A DNA stretch of 64,000 nucleotides from Streptomyces roseochromogenus subsp. oscitans DS 12.976 (GCF_000497445.1 NZ_CM002285.1:9108161-9172160), one strand, 5' to 3'. Shown: positions 9,011 through 18,388, numbered from the stretch's first letter. The notes: a model not told the origin generated them from the sequence alone. Program-made: numbers and translations.

Positions 9011-10125
9011 GCGGGGCGTCCTTCCAGGACGGGAACGAGGAGTTCGGCTCGGGCGATACGCCGGGCGGCGCGGTGCAGCAGCACCGTGGGGGACGCGCCG
9101 TCCAGTGCGGGGACGGCTCGGGTGGCGACGACGCCGGCGGGGGTGCCCAGGCGCAGCGTGCCGTCGGCGGTCTGCCGGGCGACGCGGTGGGCGAGGGTGC
9201 CAGGGGTGGCGGCGGCCGTGGCCAGGGCCACGGCGGAGGTCAGGCCGATCGCCGGGTGCGGGGCGTGCATGGAGACCATGCGCACGGCCAGGTCGTACTC
9301 GTCCTGGTTGACGAGCATGCCCTGTGTGGTGCGATAGAGCGCGGGTCGGGCGACGATGCCCGCCTTCGGCACCGCGTGGCTGACCGGACCGCCCTCGCGG
9401 GCCAGGCCCATGGCCGGCGCTGCCTGGCGGCGCAGCAGCGTCAGCGCGGGCACTGCGGTGGCGAACGCGGTGAGGGATTCCGTGCCGTCGAGGCCGAACG
9501 CCTTGGCCTCGAACAGCGCGGCCGGAGCGCCGGCGTCCACCAGGGATGCCTCGACAAGGCCGTCCGGGCCGGTCAGCTCGTCCAGTGCCCGGCCGGTCGG
9601 CAGAGCGCGGCCGGTCGTCGAGCCCGCCGGGTCCTGAAACCCGAGCAGGACCGGCACGCCCGGCGCCGAGGTACCCGGCACCACGGCCGTGCCTTCCTCC
9701 GGGGCCACGCCCGCGGGGGTGGGGATCGTGCCGGTGAGACGGGCCCCGGTGTTGACGTTGAGCATGCGGACGGTGGTGGTGTCCGACACGATCGGCACGA
9801 GATCGTGGTGGACGGCGTACAGGGCCACGGCGGTGGCGCAGTTGCCGCAGTTGCTGGCCCACTCCACGCGCTCGTCGCCGATACCGACCTGCGCGAAGGC
9901 GTACTCGACATCCACGCCGGCCTGGGTCGACGCCTGTACGACGGCGGCCTTGGAGGTGGTGGAGGAGGCGCCGCCCACGCCGTCGATCTGACGGGGGTCG
10001 GCGGCGTTGAAGGCGGCGAGCAGGAGGGCATCGACCTCCACGCCCGTGGCGGCCACGTCGCGGTGGTCGAAGATCCAGCACTTGCTGGTTCCTCCGCGGA
10101 TCATCTCGCCCTGCAGACGCAGCAC
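9007..10125 (-). CDS. PrpF/4-oxalomesaconate tautomerase-family isomerase
   Basis: A 372-residue protein of the PrpF fold (diaminopimelate epimerase-like), which shifts double bonds in tricarboxylate or related dienoic acids. The signature MIRGGTSKC lies near the N terminus (usual GGTSKG), and NCGNCATAV carries the expected catalytic Cys. I chose the GTG at 10125 because GAGGAG lies 6 bases upstream; a GTG at 10161 is in frame but has no ribosome site. The gene overlaps the transporter remnant by 4 bases, so isomerase and dicarboxylate uptake once formed a coupled operon. The divergent LysR gene is the probable regulator. Exact substrate unknown. Confidence 0.84.
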   Translation of the reverse strand: MLRLQGEMIRGGTSKCWIFDHRDVAATGVEVDALLLAAFNAADPRQIDGVGGASSTTSKAAVVQASTQAGVDVEYAFAQVGIGDERVEWASNCGNCATAVALYAVHHDLVPIVSDTTTVRMLNVNTGARLTGTIPTPAGVAPEEGTAVVPGTSAPGVPVLLGFQDPAGSTTGRALPTGRALDELTGPDGLVEASLVDAGAPAALFEAKAFGLDGTESLTAFATAVPALTLLRRQAAPAMGLAREGGPVSHAVPKAGIVARPALYRTTQGMLVNQDEYDLAVRMVSMHAPHPAIGLTSAVALATAAATPGTLAHRVARQTADGTLRLGTPAGVVATRAVPALDGASPTVLLHRAARRIARAELLVPVLEGRPA

Positions 10126-10233
10126 AACCGACTCCTCACAGCCAGGGAAGGGGAAGCCCACCGACGGTCTCGCCGTGCGTGGTGTCCTCCACGGTGAGTT
10201 ACGGCAGTGTGAAGTACAATCTCGGAAAACTGG

Positions 10234-10241
10234 ATAGCTAT
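10234..10241. promoter_or_regulatory. Palindromic core in the PrpF/LysR intergenic region
   Basis: ATAGCTAT is a perfect palindrome within the AT-rich part of the 146-base divergent spacer. LysR proteins usually bind AT-centred interrupted palindromes between their own gene and the divergent target, so this is the best candidate here. It lies 30 bases before the LysR start. Confidence 0.35.
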
Positions 10242-10271
10242 TAAGCTGAAGTGAACGCTGGAGGTGACGGT

Positions 10272-11177
10272 ATGCTCGACGTCCGGCGCATCCTGCTGTT
10301 CACGGAGGTCGCCCGGCGCGGCTCGGTGACCGCGACAGCCCGCGCCCTCAACTACACCCCGTCAGCGGTATCGCAGCAGATCAGCCGCCTGGAAACGGAG
10401 GCAGGCCAGCCCCTGCTGGAACGCCACGCCCGGGGCGTCACCCTCACCGGCGCCGGACGGGCGCTGGCCGAACGAGGGCAACGGATCGAACGCGAACTGC
10501 AGGCCGCGGAAAACGAACTCGCCGACTACGCCGGCCTGCGCGCGGGTACACTGCGCATCGGCACCTTCCCCACCGTCGGCGCCTCGCTCCTCCCGCAGGC
10601 CGTGATCGCCTTCCGCGACGCCCACCCCGACGTACGGCTGACCGTCCGCAGCGCCCGCATCGCCGGACTCTGGACCATGCTGGAGAACCGGGAGATCGAG
10701 ATGTCGCTGATGTGGGACTACGACTGGAGCCGAATCGACCGGGAGGACATCGTCGTCACCCCACTCCTCGACGACCCGCCGGCCCTTCTCGTCAGCGACC
10801 ACCATCCACTCGCCGACCGTGACGCCGCCTCACTCGCCGACTTCGCACACGATTCCTGGATCACCCGCGCCGACCATCACCCGGTGGCCGAAGCCCTCGT
10901 CCGCGGTTGCCGCGCCGTCGGCTTCGAGCCCCACATCGCCTACGAGGCCCACGACTACCAGGAAGCCCAGGCCATGGTCGCCGCCGGCATCGGCGTCGCT
11001 CTCGCCCCCACCCTGGCTCTGGAGGGCATCCGACCCGGCGTCAACGTCCTGCCCCTCCAGCCGCCGGCCCCCGTCCGCCGCATCCTCCTGGTTCGCATGG
11101 CCGACCACCCTCTCACCCCCGCCGCCCTGACCTTCGCCGGACTCCTCCACGACACCGCCGCGGCCCGAACCCTCTGA
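10272..11177 (+). CDS. LysR-family transcriptional regulator
   Basis: A 301-residue regulator. The winged HTH spans residues 1-60 (LLFTEVARRGSVTATARALN, then TPSAVSQQISRLE), followed by a linker helix and a periplasmic-binding-like effector domain (GTLRIGTFPTVGASLLP and beyond). The ATG at 10272 is chosen because GGAGGTGA precedes it by about 5 bases; a GTG at 10251 would add seven residues upstream of the ribosome site. It is divergent from the PrpF gene and probably regulates the PrpF-dctA operon in response to a tricarboxylate-like ligand; that ligand is inferred from the context only. Confidence 0.9.
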   Translation: MLDVRRILLFTEVARRGSVTATARALNYTPSAVSQQISRLETEAGQPLLERHARGVTLTGAGRALAERGQRIERELQAAENELADYAGLRAGTLRIGTFPTVGASLLPQAVIAFRDAHPDVRLTVRSARIAGLWTMLENREIEMSLMWDYDWSRIDREDIVVTPLLDDPPALLVSDHHPLADRDAASLADFAHDSWITRADHHPVAEALVRGCRAVGFEPHIAYEAHDYQEAQAMVAAGIGVALAPTLALEGIRPGVNVLPLQPPAPVRRILLVRMADHPLTPAALTFAGLLHDTAAARTL

Positions 11178-11718
11178 CACCGAACCACGCCCACCGGCCA
11201 TGGAACCGTCGCACTCACCGCCGCCAATCCAGGCCCCGCACTTCGGTGTTAGACCTGAGCAACGGGCGGCGGCAAGCAAACCCTGGCCATACGTTGGGTT
11301 CGGCGGCGTGATCCGGAAGCACGGGATCCGAGGTGAGCGTGGCGAGCGTCGGCTCCGGAAGTGACCAGGCCGAGGGCATGGTCGATGTCTTCCACTGCGA
11401 GGTGGGGGCGGTGCACCCGGTCAGCGGATCCGGGGCAGCGCCATGTCCGGGTGCGCGGCGTGCACGTACTTGACGGCGATCTTGGGGTGGCCCACCTGAA
11501 GAACTGGCGCATCCTCACCAAGCTCCGCCTGCACGTCCGTCACGCCACCACGCTCCCTGCTCGCACTGACCAACATCGAGATCGTGCGCTGACAGACGAT
11601 CTTGACGTCAGACAATCGCCCCCGATCAGCGCGAGTACACAACCCACCACCCACGCCAGCCCCGTGACCAGCGCATTCAAGATGGTAGATCCTCAGTACT
11701 CGACTTCGCCGCAACCGC
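11178..11718. other. Gene-free stretch with decayed coding sequence
   Basis: No intact gene is seen in these 541 bases. On the minus strand short protein-like pieces occur in two frames (ending KYVHAAHPDMALPRIR near 11421, then VHRPHLAVEDIDHALGLV), which suggests an old frameshifted gene. I could not assign a family. No hairpin or repeat stands out. Confidence 0.4.
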
Positions 11719-12261
11719 TTAGCGGTAGTCGTCCGGGTACGACTGCATCCAAGTGTTGATCTTGTCGCGGGTCGTGACCAGCAGGCTCTGGTGCTTGTGG
11801 AGGTTATCGAACGTGAAGTCGCCGCCCAGCGCGTTCTGCATCTGCCCGATCCAGGCGAGCGGCTGCCTGAAGTGGGAAGTGCCCTTCGGGCTGACCTTCA
11901 TCGAGTTGCCAAGGTCGTCGAGGTTGGTCAAGAGACGGTTGAGGAAGTACTGGCAGTTTCCGGGCGTCCCGCAGCTGTCGTTGTACGTTGCTTGCAGTAC
12001 TGCGAAGGCATCTCGTACCTGCGGCACGGCCGCGCCCGGAGCGGCCAGGGTGGTCGGGTAGCCAGTCGACGTGGCGGTGCTCGGTGTTGGCAAACTCCCG
12101 ACCCGTTTTGCCGCAGTGATCCCGGGCGTCGGCGTCGCCGTGACGGAGGAATCCACGGGCCCGGGCCCGGCCTTAGTGCTGTGTCCATCAGAGCAGCCGG
12201 TCGTGAGAGCGGCTGCGAGTAGCACGACGGCCACTCCGGGTATGAGCTGCGTTGCACGCAT
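11719..12261 (-). CDS. Putative lipoprotein
   Basis: A 180-residue protein starting with ATG at 12261, preceded by GAGGACA. The lipobox LTTGC at residues 20-24 gives a lipid-modified Cys, so the protein should be anchored on the outer face of the membrane. A Ser/Thr/Pro-rich linker (residues 26-75) is followed by a small helical domain with two Cys (DSCGTPGNCQYF) and the terminal segment ending YPDDYR. I do not recognise the family. It follows another lipoprotein gene in the same direction but after a 266-base spacer, so it probably has its own promoter. Confidence 0.75.
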   Translation of the reverse strand: MRATQLIPGVAVVLLAAALTTGCSDGHSTKAGPGPVDSSVTATPTPGITAAKRVGSLPTPSTATSTGYPTTLAAPGAAVPQVRDAFAVLQATYNDSCGTPGNCQYFLNRLLTNLDDLGNSMKVSPKGTSHFRQPLAWIGQMQNALGGDFTFDNLHKHQSLLVTTRDKINTWMQSYPDDYR

Positions 12262-12527
12262 CGGCTTGTCCTCGAGTTCTGGGATGATGAACAGTGCGAT
12301 ACGCGTGCGTACCCTGTGCTGGTGTCCGCTGTCCATCTGACGCATGTGGAGGGGATCCGCGGGGGCATGTGGACCCGGTAGGAAGCCAGGCGAGTCACTT
12401 ACGACGCCGTCACCGTTCCTGTAGCCGATGCGTACCCATCGCCTATCCCCTCGCTGCTGGAAACCTGCAGGTCGCACATACGCCGATCTCGTGGATCCTG
12501 TGACGGCCCACCCGTCGCGGAAAGAGA

Positions 12528-13838
12528 TCAAGACTCGTGACCGCGCCCCGGCCGCGGGCTTCGAGAGAGCCAGAGGTCTCGGTTGCCCGCGATCAGCACG
12601 CGCCCGTCCGCGAGGGTGGCCACCGCGCTCGGGGGGTCCTCGCTGCAGCCGAGGCCGCCGCGTTGCCAGCCCGTGGTCGTCCCGTCGCCGACCCAGACCG
12701 AACCGCACAGCACTGTGCGGGTGTTCGGCGTGGACTTGGGCCTCGGGGCCGAGCCGACCAGGACCGGGTGACCCGCAGAGTCGACGGTCGCGGCAGTGAT
12801 CGTGCCGGTGCCCATGGCCGAACTGTCCGTCCGCGCCCAGTGGGTGCCGTCCTGGCTGGTCAGAACCAGCGGGAGGGAGTCGTAGAAGGCGCCGACCTTC
12901 GCGTAGCCACCCACGGCGAACCAGTGGCCCGACGTGTACAGGACGCTGTGCACCTGTGTGCCCGGTGGCATCCCGGTGAAGTCGCCGGACGTCCAGTGCA
13001 CGCCGCCGTCCGCGCTGCGCCAGAACGGGATCGTGCCCGTGGAGTGGAAGTCGTAGGCGTTGGTCGCAGCCGCGCCGAAGGCGACGACCGTCCTGCCGTT
13101 GACACCGAAATCGCCCACGGGCGTGGAGGGTTGTCGGCCGTCGATCGCCGGCAGCGGCACGCGACGCACGGTCTTGCCCGCGTCGTCGGACGCGAACACG
13201 TACGGAGACTCCACCTGGTCGACGGTCTGGCCGCCGCCGATCAGCAGTCGTGAGTCGACCTTCACCGCGGTGTTCACCGAGGCGTCGTCCGCGGTCTCCT
13301 GCTCGGGGTGGGTGTTGAACGTCAGCGGCAGCGCGGCGAGCCGGGATTCCCCGCCGTTCGGTGCCCGGCGGGTCACGGTGGCGCCGACACCGATCAGCGA
13401 ACCGTCGTCCCACGGCACCACCACGTCGCCCGGCAGGCCGCCACCGGGCCAGCCGCTGCGCATGGAGTACGGCACGTCGGATTCGTCGTCGGCGCCCGGC
13501 TTCGGGGTGATCGAGAGCTTCGTACAGCCGTCGGAACCAGTCCAGTTGACGTTCACATAGTGGTACCCGTTGGCGAACGTCCCCTCTCCCAGAGCGCAGT
13601 CGCCCAGCGGCACCAGCTGGCGCAGGCCCCGGCCAGGCGCCACGTACCCCTTGTCGTGCGGGCCGGTCACCGACGGGTAGCCCACCGCGCCCGCGTACTT
13701 CTTGAACCCGAGCTTTGTCGCGCTCGTCTCTCCCGTACCGGTGTTCCCTGCTCTGATCTTGCCGCAGCCGCCCAGCACCAGGGCCACGCCGGCTATCAGG
13801 CCCGCGACGGCGGCGAGCCTCCCCCTACGTGTTCTCAT
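12528..13838 (-). CDS. Putative lipoprotein with BNR/sialidase-like propeller repeats
   Basis: A 436-residue protein. A short Arg-rich N-region and hydrophobic stretch end in the lipobox VLGGC (Cys about residue 25). The rest is beta-rich with repeated Asp-box-like turns, for example SDDAGKTVRRV, SADGGVHWTS and SQDGTHWART, each separated by about 60-70 residues as in BNR propellers. Such lipoproteins usually bind ligands at the cell surface rather than act as sialidases, and no sialidase Arg triad was identified. Function unknown. The ATG at 13838 fits the signal peptide. Confidence 0.8.
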   Translation of the reverse strand: MRTRRGRLAAVAGLIAGVALVLGGCGKIRAGNTGTGETSATKLGFKKYAGAVGYPSVTGPHDKGYVAPGRGLRQLVPLGDCALGEGTFANGYHYVNVNWTGSDGCTKLSITPKPGADDESDVPYSMRSGWPGGGLPGDVVVPWDDGSLIGVGATVTRRAPNGGESRLAALPLTFNTHPEQETADDASVNTAVKVDSRLLIGGGQTVDQVESPYVFASDDAGKTVRRVPLPAIDGRQPSTPVGDFGVNGRTVVAFGAAATNAYDFHSTGTIPFWRSADGGVHWTSGDFTGMPPGTQVHSVLYTSGHWFAVGGYAKVGAFYDSLPLVLTSQDGTHWARTDSSAMGTGTITAATVDSAGHPVLVGSAPRPKSTPNTRTVLCGSVWVGDGTTTGWQRGGLGCSEDPPSAVATLADGRVLIAGNRDLWLSRSPRPGRGHES

Positions 13839-14220
13839 CCCGCCACGCTACTGAACTCGACCCCGTGATGTCGGGAGTTGCATGGCGGGCGCAGCATGCG
13901 AGCCCCGACTATGTTCTTCAACGTCCTCGTCACCTTCGCTGAGTTCGGGATCCGACCTGCTCTGCCTGCGGCCCCGTGAAGGCATGGCGGAAGGTGTCGT
14001 GCTGGCCCCGTCCCCGGCGGCTCGAAGGCCCCACGAAGTAGGAGAGCCCCAACAAGATCAAGTGCCTACTTGGCTACCTATGTCTACGCACGGTCACTAG
14101 ATTGCCGTCTCAGTGGCCCTGATTGCTCACAGAACACAGACACGAGGAGTGCGCATCGGTTGACATTGACTACGGTCAGTGGCGATCTCCGTCGGGTCTC
14201 GTCGTAGGCGCAAGGTTCCA
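13839..14220. other. Gene-free stretch before the TnsA remnant
   Basis: I see no supported gene in these 382 bases. Short open stretches on both strands have no recognisable motif or ribosome site. The right edge leads into the TnsA-like remnant. Confidence 0.4.
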
Positions 14221-14887
14221 ATGGCGTCGATCCGGTACGAGGACGGAGCAGTGCGTGAAGTGCCAGTACGGCAGTTGCGGTTGGCGGACTTCACGGAGTC
14301 GAAGCCGTGGCGGGATGTCCGGTCGGTACACGGGATGACCCACCACTCGGGCAAGTACGCGTGCGCGACGACGGGCGGACAGCCGTGTCGGCTGGCGGCT
14401 CGAGTCGGCGACCGGGTGCAGCACCATGTGCCGGACTTTCTGCTGGTCATGTGCTCGGGGACAGTGCGGGTGGTCAACGTCAAGCCCGCGGACCGGCTGC
14501 AGGACCCGGAGGTCGTGTAAGCCCTGGCATGGCCAGGTGAGCTGTTTCGGCAGCACGGCTGGGAGTACGAGATCTGGTCCGGGGCAGATCGGGTGCTGCT
14601 GGAGAACGTGCGGTTCCTGGGCCGCCTACCGGAGCCCCGGTGTGGTGCCCGAGGGCGAGGTGGAGCAAGCGTGAGTACAGGTCGTGGACGGCGAGGAACT
14701 GGGCCCGGCCGAGCGTCGGCTGGCGAGTGACCGGCCGCCCGAGGAAGGGGGGCCACTTCTGATGGCGCTGTTGTGGTCCGGACGGCTGAGGACGGATCTG
14801 TCTCGTCCGTTGTCGGGTGAGTCGGTGCTGCGTAGGTGCTCGTGGCTGCCTGGACGACGTCATCGTCCCGGCCGGTGCGGAATCTGA
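14221..14887 (+). pseudogene. TnsA-like transposase endonuclease subunit, decayed copy 1
   Basis: From the ATG at 14221 the reading is MASIRYEDGAVREVP and continues to SVHGMTHHSGKYACATTGGQ. Compared with the second copy at 16663, the part with the conserved YESRLE glutamate is deleted. Then HVPDFLLV and VNVKPADRLQDPEV follow, containing the Asp and Lys expected of a TnsA PD-(D/E)xK nuclease site. A TAA at 14518-14520 interrupts the frame, coding resumes (AWPGELFRQHGWEYEIWSG), a frameshift occurs near 14620, and a TGA at 14672 precedes GEELGPAERRLASDRPPEE. TnsA cuts the 5' ends of Tn7-like transposons. With the catalytic Glu lost and two stops it cannot be functional. Confidence 0.72.
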
Positions 14888-15238
14888 TCCTGGTCGAGAT
14901 CGAGGAGCGTCTGACGAAGGAGTACGGGAAGGGCGCCGCAGCCCTCCCTCACCCGCCACACGGATCTTCGTGCTCAGCCCGCCACGCGAGACCGTCGCGT
15001 TCGTCTCTGGCTTCGCACATAGCCCCGGAGACAGACCCGAACTTGGGCCGTGGACACAAGCTGCCGCCCGCGGCCGCACCCCGGACGGCCCATGGAGTCG
15101 TACCCGCACGAGTGATGTACGGCCCGATCAGCGTTTCCTCGCTCCCGCGATGCGTTAGGCATGGTATTGCCCGCGGGACCACGAGCACGGAGTCAGCGCG
15201 GTCTGCGGCACCTCACCCATCATCCTGGAGGTCACAGC
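14888..15238. other. Gene-free stretch, possible fragment of a second transposase gene
   Basis: Following the TnsA remnant, a short plus-strand stretch reads LVEIEERLTKEYGKGAA (about 14890-14945). It resembles helical N-terminal parts of TnsB/Mu-type transposases that usually follow tnsA, but the similarity is too short to be sure. It breaks off into out-of-frame sequence. No other signal seen. Confidence 0.3.
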
Positions 15239-15448
15239 ATGCGATCCGTCCGCGTCACTCGCGTCACCGTCATCACCTCGGCGCTGCCCCTGGCCCTTGT
15301 CACCCTCGCCCTGGTCGGCACCCAGCCCGCCTCGGCGGCCCAGCACTCACAGGCCGCCTCCCTGTCGAAGGAGGCCGTCGCCAAGCCTGCCGGTGGCGGC
15401 GGGCTTGGACCCCTCGGCGACCTTCTGGGCAGCCTCGGCGGCATCTGA
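15239..15448 (+). CDS. Small secreted peptide
   Basis: A 69-residue product with a strong ribosome site (GGAGG 7 bases before ATG 15239). The N terminus has three Arg/Val-rich turns and a hydrophobic core, with predicted cleavage after PASA at about residue 33. The mature part is only about 36 residues: a short polar segment (QHSQAASLSKEAVAKP) then a Gly/Leu-rich tail (GLGPLGDLLGSLGGI) that could form an amphipathic helix. The methyltransferase gene begins 29 bases after its stop, so both are probably cotranscribed. No family assigned. Confidence 0.68.
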   Translation: MRSVRVTRVTVITSALPLALVTLALVGTQPASAAQHSQAASLSKEAVAKPAGGGGLGPLGDLLGSLGGI

Positions 15449-15477
15449 AGCAGTCCGCGGTGGAGCCGGCACAAACC

Positions 15478-16344
15478 GTGAGTCACGTGATCTCCTCGCG
15501 CTCGCCGGGCACGACCGCTCTGTGGGTCGCCTGGGCCCGGGCGGTGGAGCACCGCCGCCCGGACCGACTGTTCGCCGACGACTACGCAGCTGCTTTCCTG
15601 GCCGCGGCCGGCGCGGAAGCAAGCACGCCTCCCGCCGAGTTCCGCGAAGCGCTTCCTGCGGCAGTAGCGACCCGGACCGCCTTCTTCGATGAGCACCTCA
15701 GGAGCGTGACTGCCGGCGGCGTCCGACAGGTGGTGCTGCTCGGCGCCGGCCTGGACACCCGAGCCTTCCGCCTGCCCTGGCCACCCGGAACCACTCTCTA
15801 CGAACTCGACACACCCGAACTGCTGGCGTTCAAGGAAACCGTCCTCGCCCGTCAGGACGCGGCCGCAGCTTGCCACCGCACGTCACTGGCCATTGACCTG
15901 ACCGACGATTGGCCCGCTACCTTGTGCGCTGTCGGTCTGGATCCCGCGCAACCGGTCGCCTGGCTTGCCGAAGGGCTCCTGCCCTATCTCGAAGTGGAGT
16001 CCGCCGACCGGCTGTTGACGGCGATCGGACGCCTGTCCGCACCGGACAGCACGCTCGCCCTCACCTACAACCCGGAAGCCTTACGCACGCTGGCGGCCGC
16101 TCCCAGCGGCCGGCATCTGGGCAGCGTCGGCGTAGCTCACCCGGCGCTGCCCGGCCGACCCGAACCCTGGCTGGCACGCCACGGCTGGCAGGCACACGCC
16201 CATGACATCATCCATCAGGCGGTGGCCCACCATCGCGCCCCCGCCGCGGCGATGGAGCACACCAGCCCCGGGACATCGGCGTGCTGGCTGGTCACCGCCA
16301 CCATCTCCAGTCAGCAGTCACATCGCCAACCTTCGCCACGCTGA
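15478..16344 (+). CDS. SAM-dependent methyltransferase, leucine carboxyl methyltransferase-like family
   Basis: A 288-residue cytosolic protein of the LCMT/Ppm1-like family (TIGR00027 type). TALWVAWARAVEH near the N terminus, the SAM motif VLLGAGLDTRAFRL and the acidic strand-2 motif LYELDTPELL, then AEGLLPYLEVE, are all typical. Family members methylate carboxyl or hydroxyl groups, and many act in polyketide or peptide pathways. The start is uncertain: GTG at 15478 gives the usual N-terminal length, and GTG at 15460 is an in-frame alternative. It lies between two TnsA remnants and directly after a small secreted peptide gene. Confidence 0.83.
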   Translation: MSHVISSRSPGTTALWVAWARAVEHRRPDRLFADDYAAAFLAAAGAEASTPPAEFREALPAAVATRTAFFDEHLRSVTAGGVRQVVLLGAGLDTRAFRLPWPPGTTLYELDTPELLAFKETVLARQDAAAACHRTSLAIDLTDDWPATLCAVGLDPAQPVAWLAEGLLPYLEVESADRLLTAIGRLSAPDSTLALTYNPEALRTLAAAPSGRHLGSVGVAHPALPGRPEPWLARHGWQAHAHDIIHQAVAHHRAPAAAMEHTSPGTSACWLVTATISSQQSHRQPSPR

Positions 16345-16662
16345 TCCGGGACGGGGCGGGGCCTCAACCGTCTGCGCCCTGCAGTGCAAGCCAGCCCCCT
16401 CCGGCCACGGTGATACCTGACAGCCGATCGCGTATGGCGTCCCGCCGGGTGATGTAGCAGCGATCAAGGCAGGCCCCCTGACAGATTCGGCCCCAATCAA
16501 GCCCATTGCTGATCCGATTGATCGCCCCGGCCCACACCGGCCGAAGCCAGTTGTGCCTCAAGCGGTCACACGACCCATCGGACAGGCCCGGTCGACGCCC
16601 GCGCAGCCGGAGATCCGATCACGGTCCGCCGCACGCGAACTGACTGATGGCACAGCACTCCC
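16345..16662. other. Gene-free stretch between methyltransferase and TnsA remnant 2
   Basis: No supported gene in 318 bases. A minus-strand open stretch at 16364-16561 has no ribosome site and no recognisable motif. It may be further decayed mobile-element DNA. Confidence 0.35.
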
Positions 16663-16888
16663 ATGGCGTCGATTTGGTACGTCGACGGGTCGACTCGCGA
16701 AGTCCCGTTCAATCTGCTGCGGTTGAGGGACTTCGACGAGTCGGACCCGTGGCGCCGGGTTCGTTCCGTACACGGGATGGCGCACTACTCGGGCGACTAC
16801 GCCTCGGCGACGACGGGCGGCCAGGTCGCGTACGAGAGCCGCCTGGAGTCGGCCCGCCTGCTGCTCGCCTCGGTCCCCGCGCCCTGCG
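16663..16888 (+). pseudogene. TnsA-like transposase endonuclease subunit, truncated copy 2
   Basis: ATG at 16663 opens MASIWYVDGSTREVPFNLLR, closely similar to copy 1 (about 70 percent identical by eye over 60 residues), through SVHGMAHYSGDYASATTGGQ and VAYESRLESARLLLAS. It keeps the YESRLE glutamate that copy 1 has lost. The similarity ends abruptly at about 16885; the Asp and Lys of the active site are absent. It is an N-terminal fragment of about 75 codons and not functional. The different sequence shows it is a separate element rather than a recent duplicate. Confidence 0.7.
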
Positions 16889-16972
16889 CGGCATCCGATA
16901 ATGGGGCATCCCGCCCCACCCACCGAGGCGCGTGCCTCCGGTTCTGGGGTGTTGTTCGGCGGGAGGTCGTGG

Positions 16973-18388
16973 TCAGACGAGGGTGCGTGAGGGCGCCGGT
17001 TCGGCAGCGGTCTTCAGGTGTCGGGCCCGCTGGGTGATCAGTCCAGCGACGACGGCGAAGACGGTGACCAGGAGGGTCAGCAGGAGCGAGCGCCGGCTTC
17101 CGGAGTCGGCTGCCATGCCGACGATGATGGCCAGGAGTGCCGCCAGGACGAGCAGGCTCAGCCAGGGGTAGGCCCACATACGGACGGTGAGGGCTTCCGG
17201 CCGCTCCCGCATCAGCCGGGCATGCCCGCGCAGGTGGGTGACCGTGATGCACAGGTAGACCACGACGGCGACGGCGCCGGAGGAGTCGAGCAGGAACTGG
17301 TAGACGGCCGTGGTGGGCAGGAAGTAGTTGGCCACGACGGTGAGCAGTCCGATGCTGGAGGCGGCGATCACGGCCGGTGCGGGCACGCCTAGCCGGGTGG
17401 TGCGGGCGAACAGCGCCGGGGCCTCGCCTCGCTCGGCCAGGGAGTGGAGCATCCGGGAGGAGGAGTAGATCCCGGAGTTGAGGCAGGACAGGACGGCGGT
17501 GAGCACGATGAAGTTCATTGCAGTGTCGGCGTAGGGCACGCCGAGGTGGCCCAGGACGGCGACGTAGGGGCTGTCGGTGACGGCGGTGGAGTTCCAGGGC
17601 AGCAGCATCACCACGACGGTGATCGAGCCGATGTAGAAGAGCAGGATGCGCCAGACGACGCTGTTGATGCCGCGCCGCACTGCCCGGGCGGGATCCTTGG
17701 CCTCACCGGCGGCGATGGTGACGACCTCGGTGCCGAAGTAGGAGAAGAAGACGACCAACGACGCCTGGAGCACGGCCAGCCAGCCGTTGGGGGCGAAGCC
17801 GCCGTGGCCGAGGAGGTTGGCGGTGCCGGGGGCGCTGGTGTCAGGGAGCGCGCCGAGCACGGCGGCGAGGCCGATGAGCAGGAAGGCGATGATCGCCGCC
17901 ACCTTGATCATGGCGAACCAGAACTCGAAGGTGCCGAAGGACTCGACGCGTGCGAAGTTGACCGAGATCAACGCGACCATCAGGACCAGCGCGGCCAGCC
18001 AGGTGGGTATGGAGGGCAGCATGTGATGGGCGACGGCGGCGCCGGCGATGGCTTCGAATCCGACGGTGACGCACCACTGGTAGGCATACAGCCATCCCAC
18101 CGACAGCCCGGCCCAGGGGCCCAGCTCGCGGCCGGCGTAGCTGGAGAAGGAACCGGTCTCCGGCTGGGCGACCGCCATCTCGGCCAGCATGCGCATCACC
18201 AGGACGGCCAGAGCGCCGACGGCGGCGTAGGCCACCAGTACGGCGGGTCCGGCCTCGCGGATGGCGCTGCCGCTGCCGACGAAGAGCCCGGCGCCGATGA
18301 CGCCGCCGATCGCGATCATGGTCATCTGCCGGTTGCCCAGCGCACCGCGCAGTTGGGCAGAGCCGTTGGAGTGAGCGGAAGGTTTCAC
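16973..18388 (-). CDS. Amino acid permease (APC superfamily)
   Basis: A 471-residue integral membrane protein with about 12 hydrophobic helices. The N-terminal consensus MTMIAIGGVIGAGLFVGSG matches the amino acid transporter family that includes GABA, proline and lysine permeases, and EMAVAQPETGSFSSYAGREL follows as expected. I chose GTG at 18388 with AGGA 5 bases upstream. It is divergent from the C45 hydrolase gene, with a TGCAA-N6-TTGCA operator between them, so it probably imports the substrate or product of that enzyme. The amino acid is not predictable. Confidence 0.9.
   Translation of the reverse strand: MKPSAHSNGSAQLRGALGNRQMTMIAIGGVIGAGLFVGSGSAIREAGPAVLVAYAAVGALAVLVMRMLAEMAVAQPETGSFSSYAGRELGPWAGLSVGWLYAYQWCVTVGFEAIAGAAVAHHMLPSIPTWLAALVLMVALISVNFARVESFGTFEFWFAMIKVAAIIAFLLIGLAAVLGALPDTSAPGTANLLGHGGFAPNGWLAVLQASLVVFFSYFGTEVVTIAAGEAKDPARAVRRGINSVVWRILLFYIGSITVVVMLLPWNSTAVTDSPYVAVLGHLGVPYADTAMNFIVLTAVLSCLNSGIYSSSRMLHSLAERGEAPALFARTTRLGVPAPAVIAASSIGLLTVVANYFLPTTAVYQFLLDSSGAVAVVVYLCITVTHLRGHARLMRERPEALTVRMWAYPWLSLLVLAALLAIIVGMAADSGSRRSLLLTLLVTVFAVVAGLITQRARHLKTAAEPAPSRTLV

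Noticed and set aside
8564..9337. Plus-strand open frame opposite dctA/prpF
   Set aside because: No recognisable protein pattern; the minus strand has clear DctA and PrpF motifs.
11361..11759. Plus-strand 132-codon frame in the gap after the LysR gene
   Set aside because: No motif or ribosome site, and it runs into the 3' end of the lipoprotein gene on the other strand.
16364..16561. Minus-strand 65-codon frame after the methyltransferase gene
   Set aside because: No ribosome site, no family and atypical composition; probably non-coding relic DNA.
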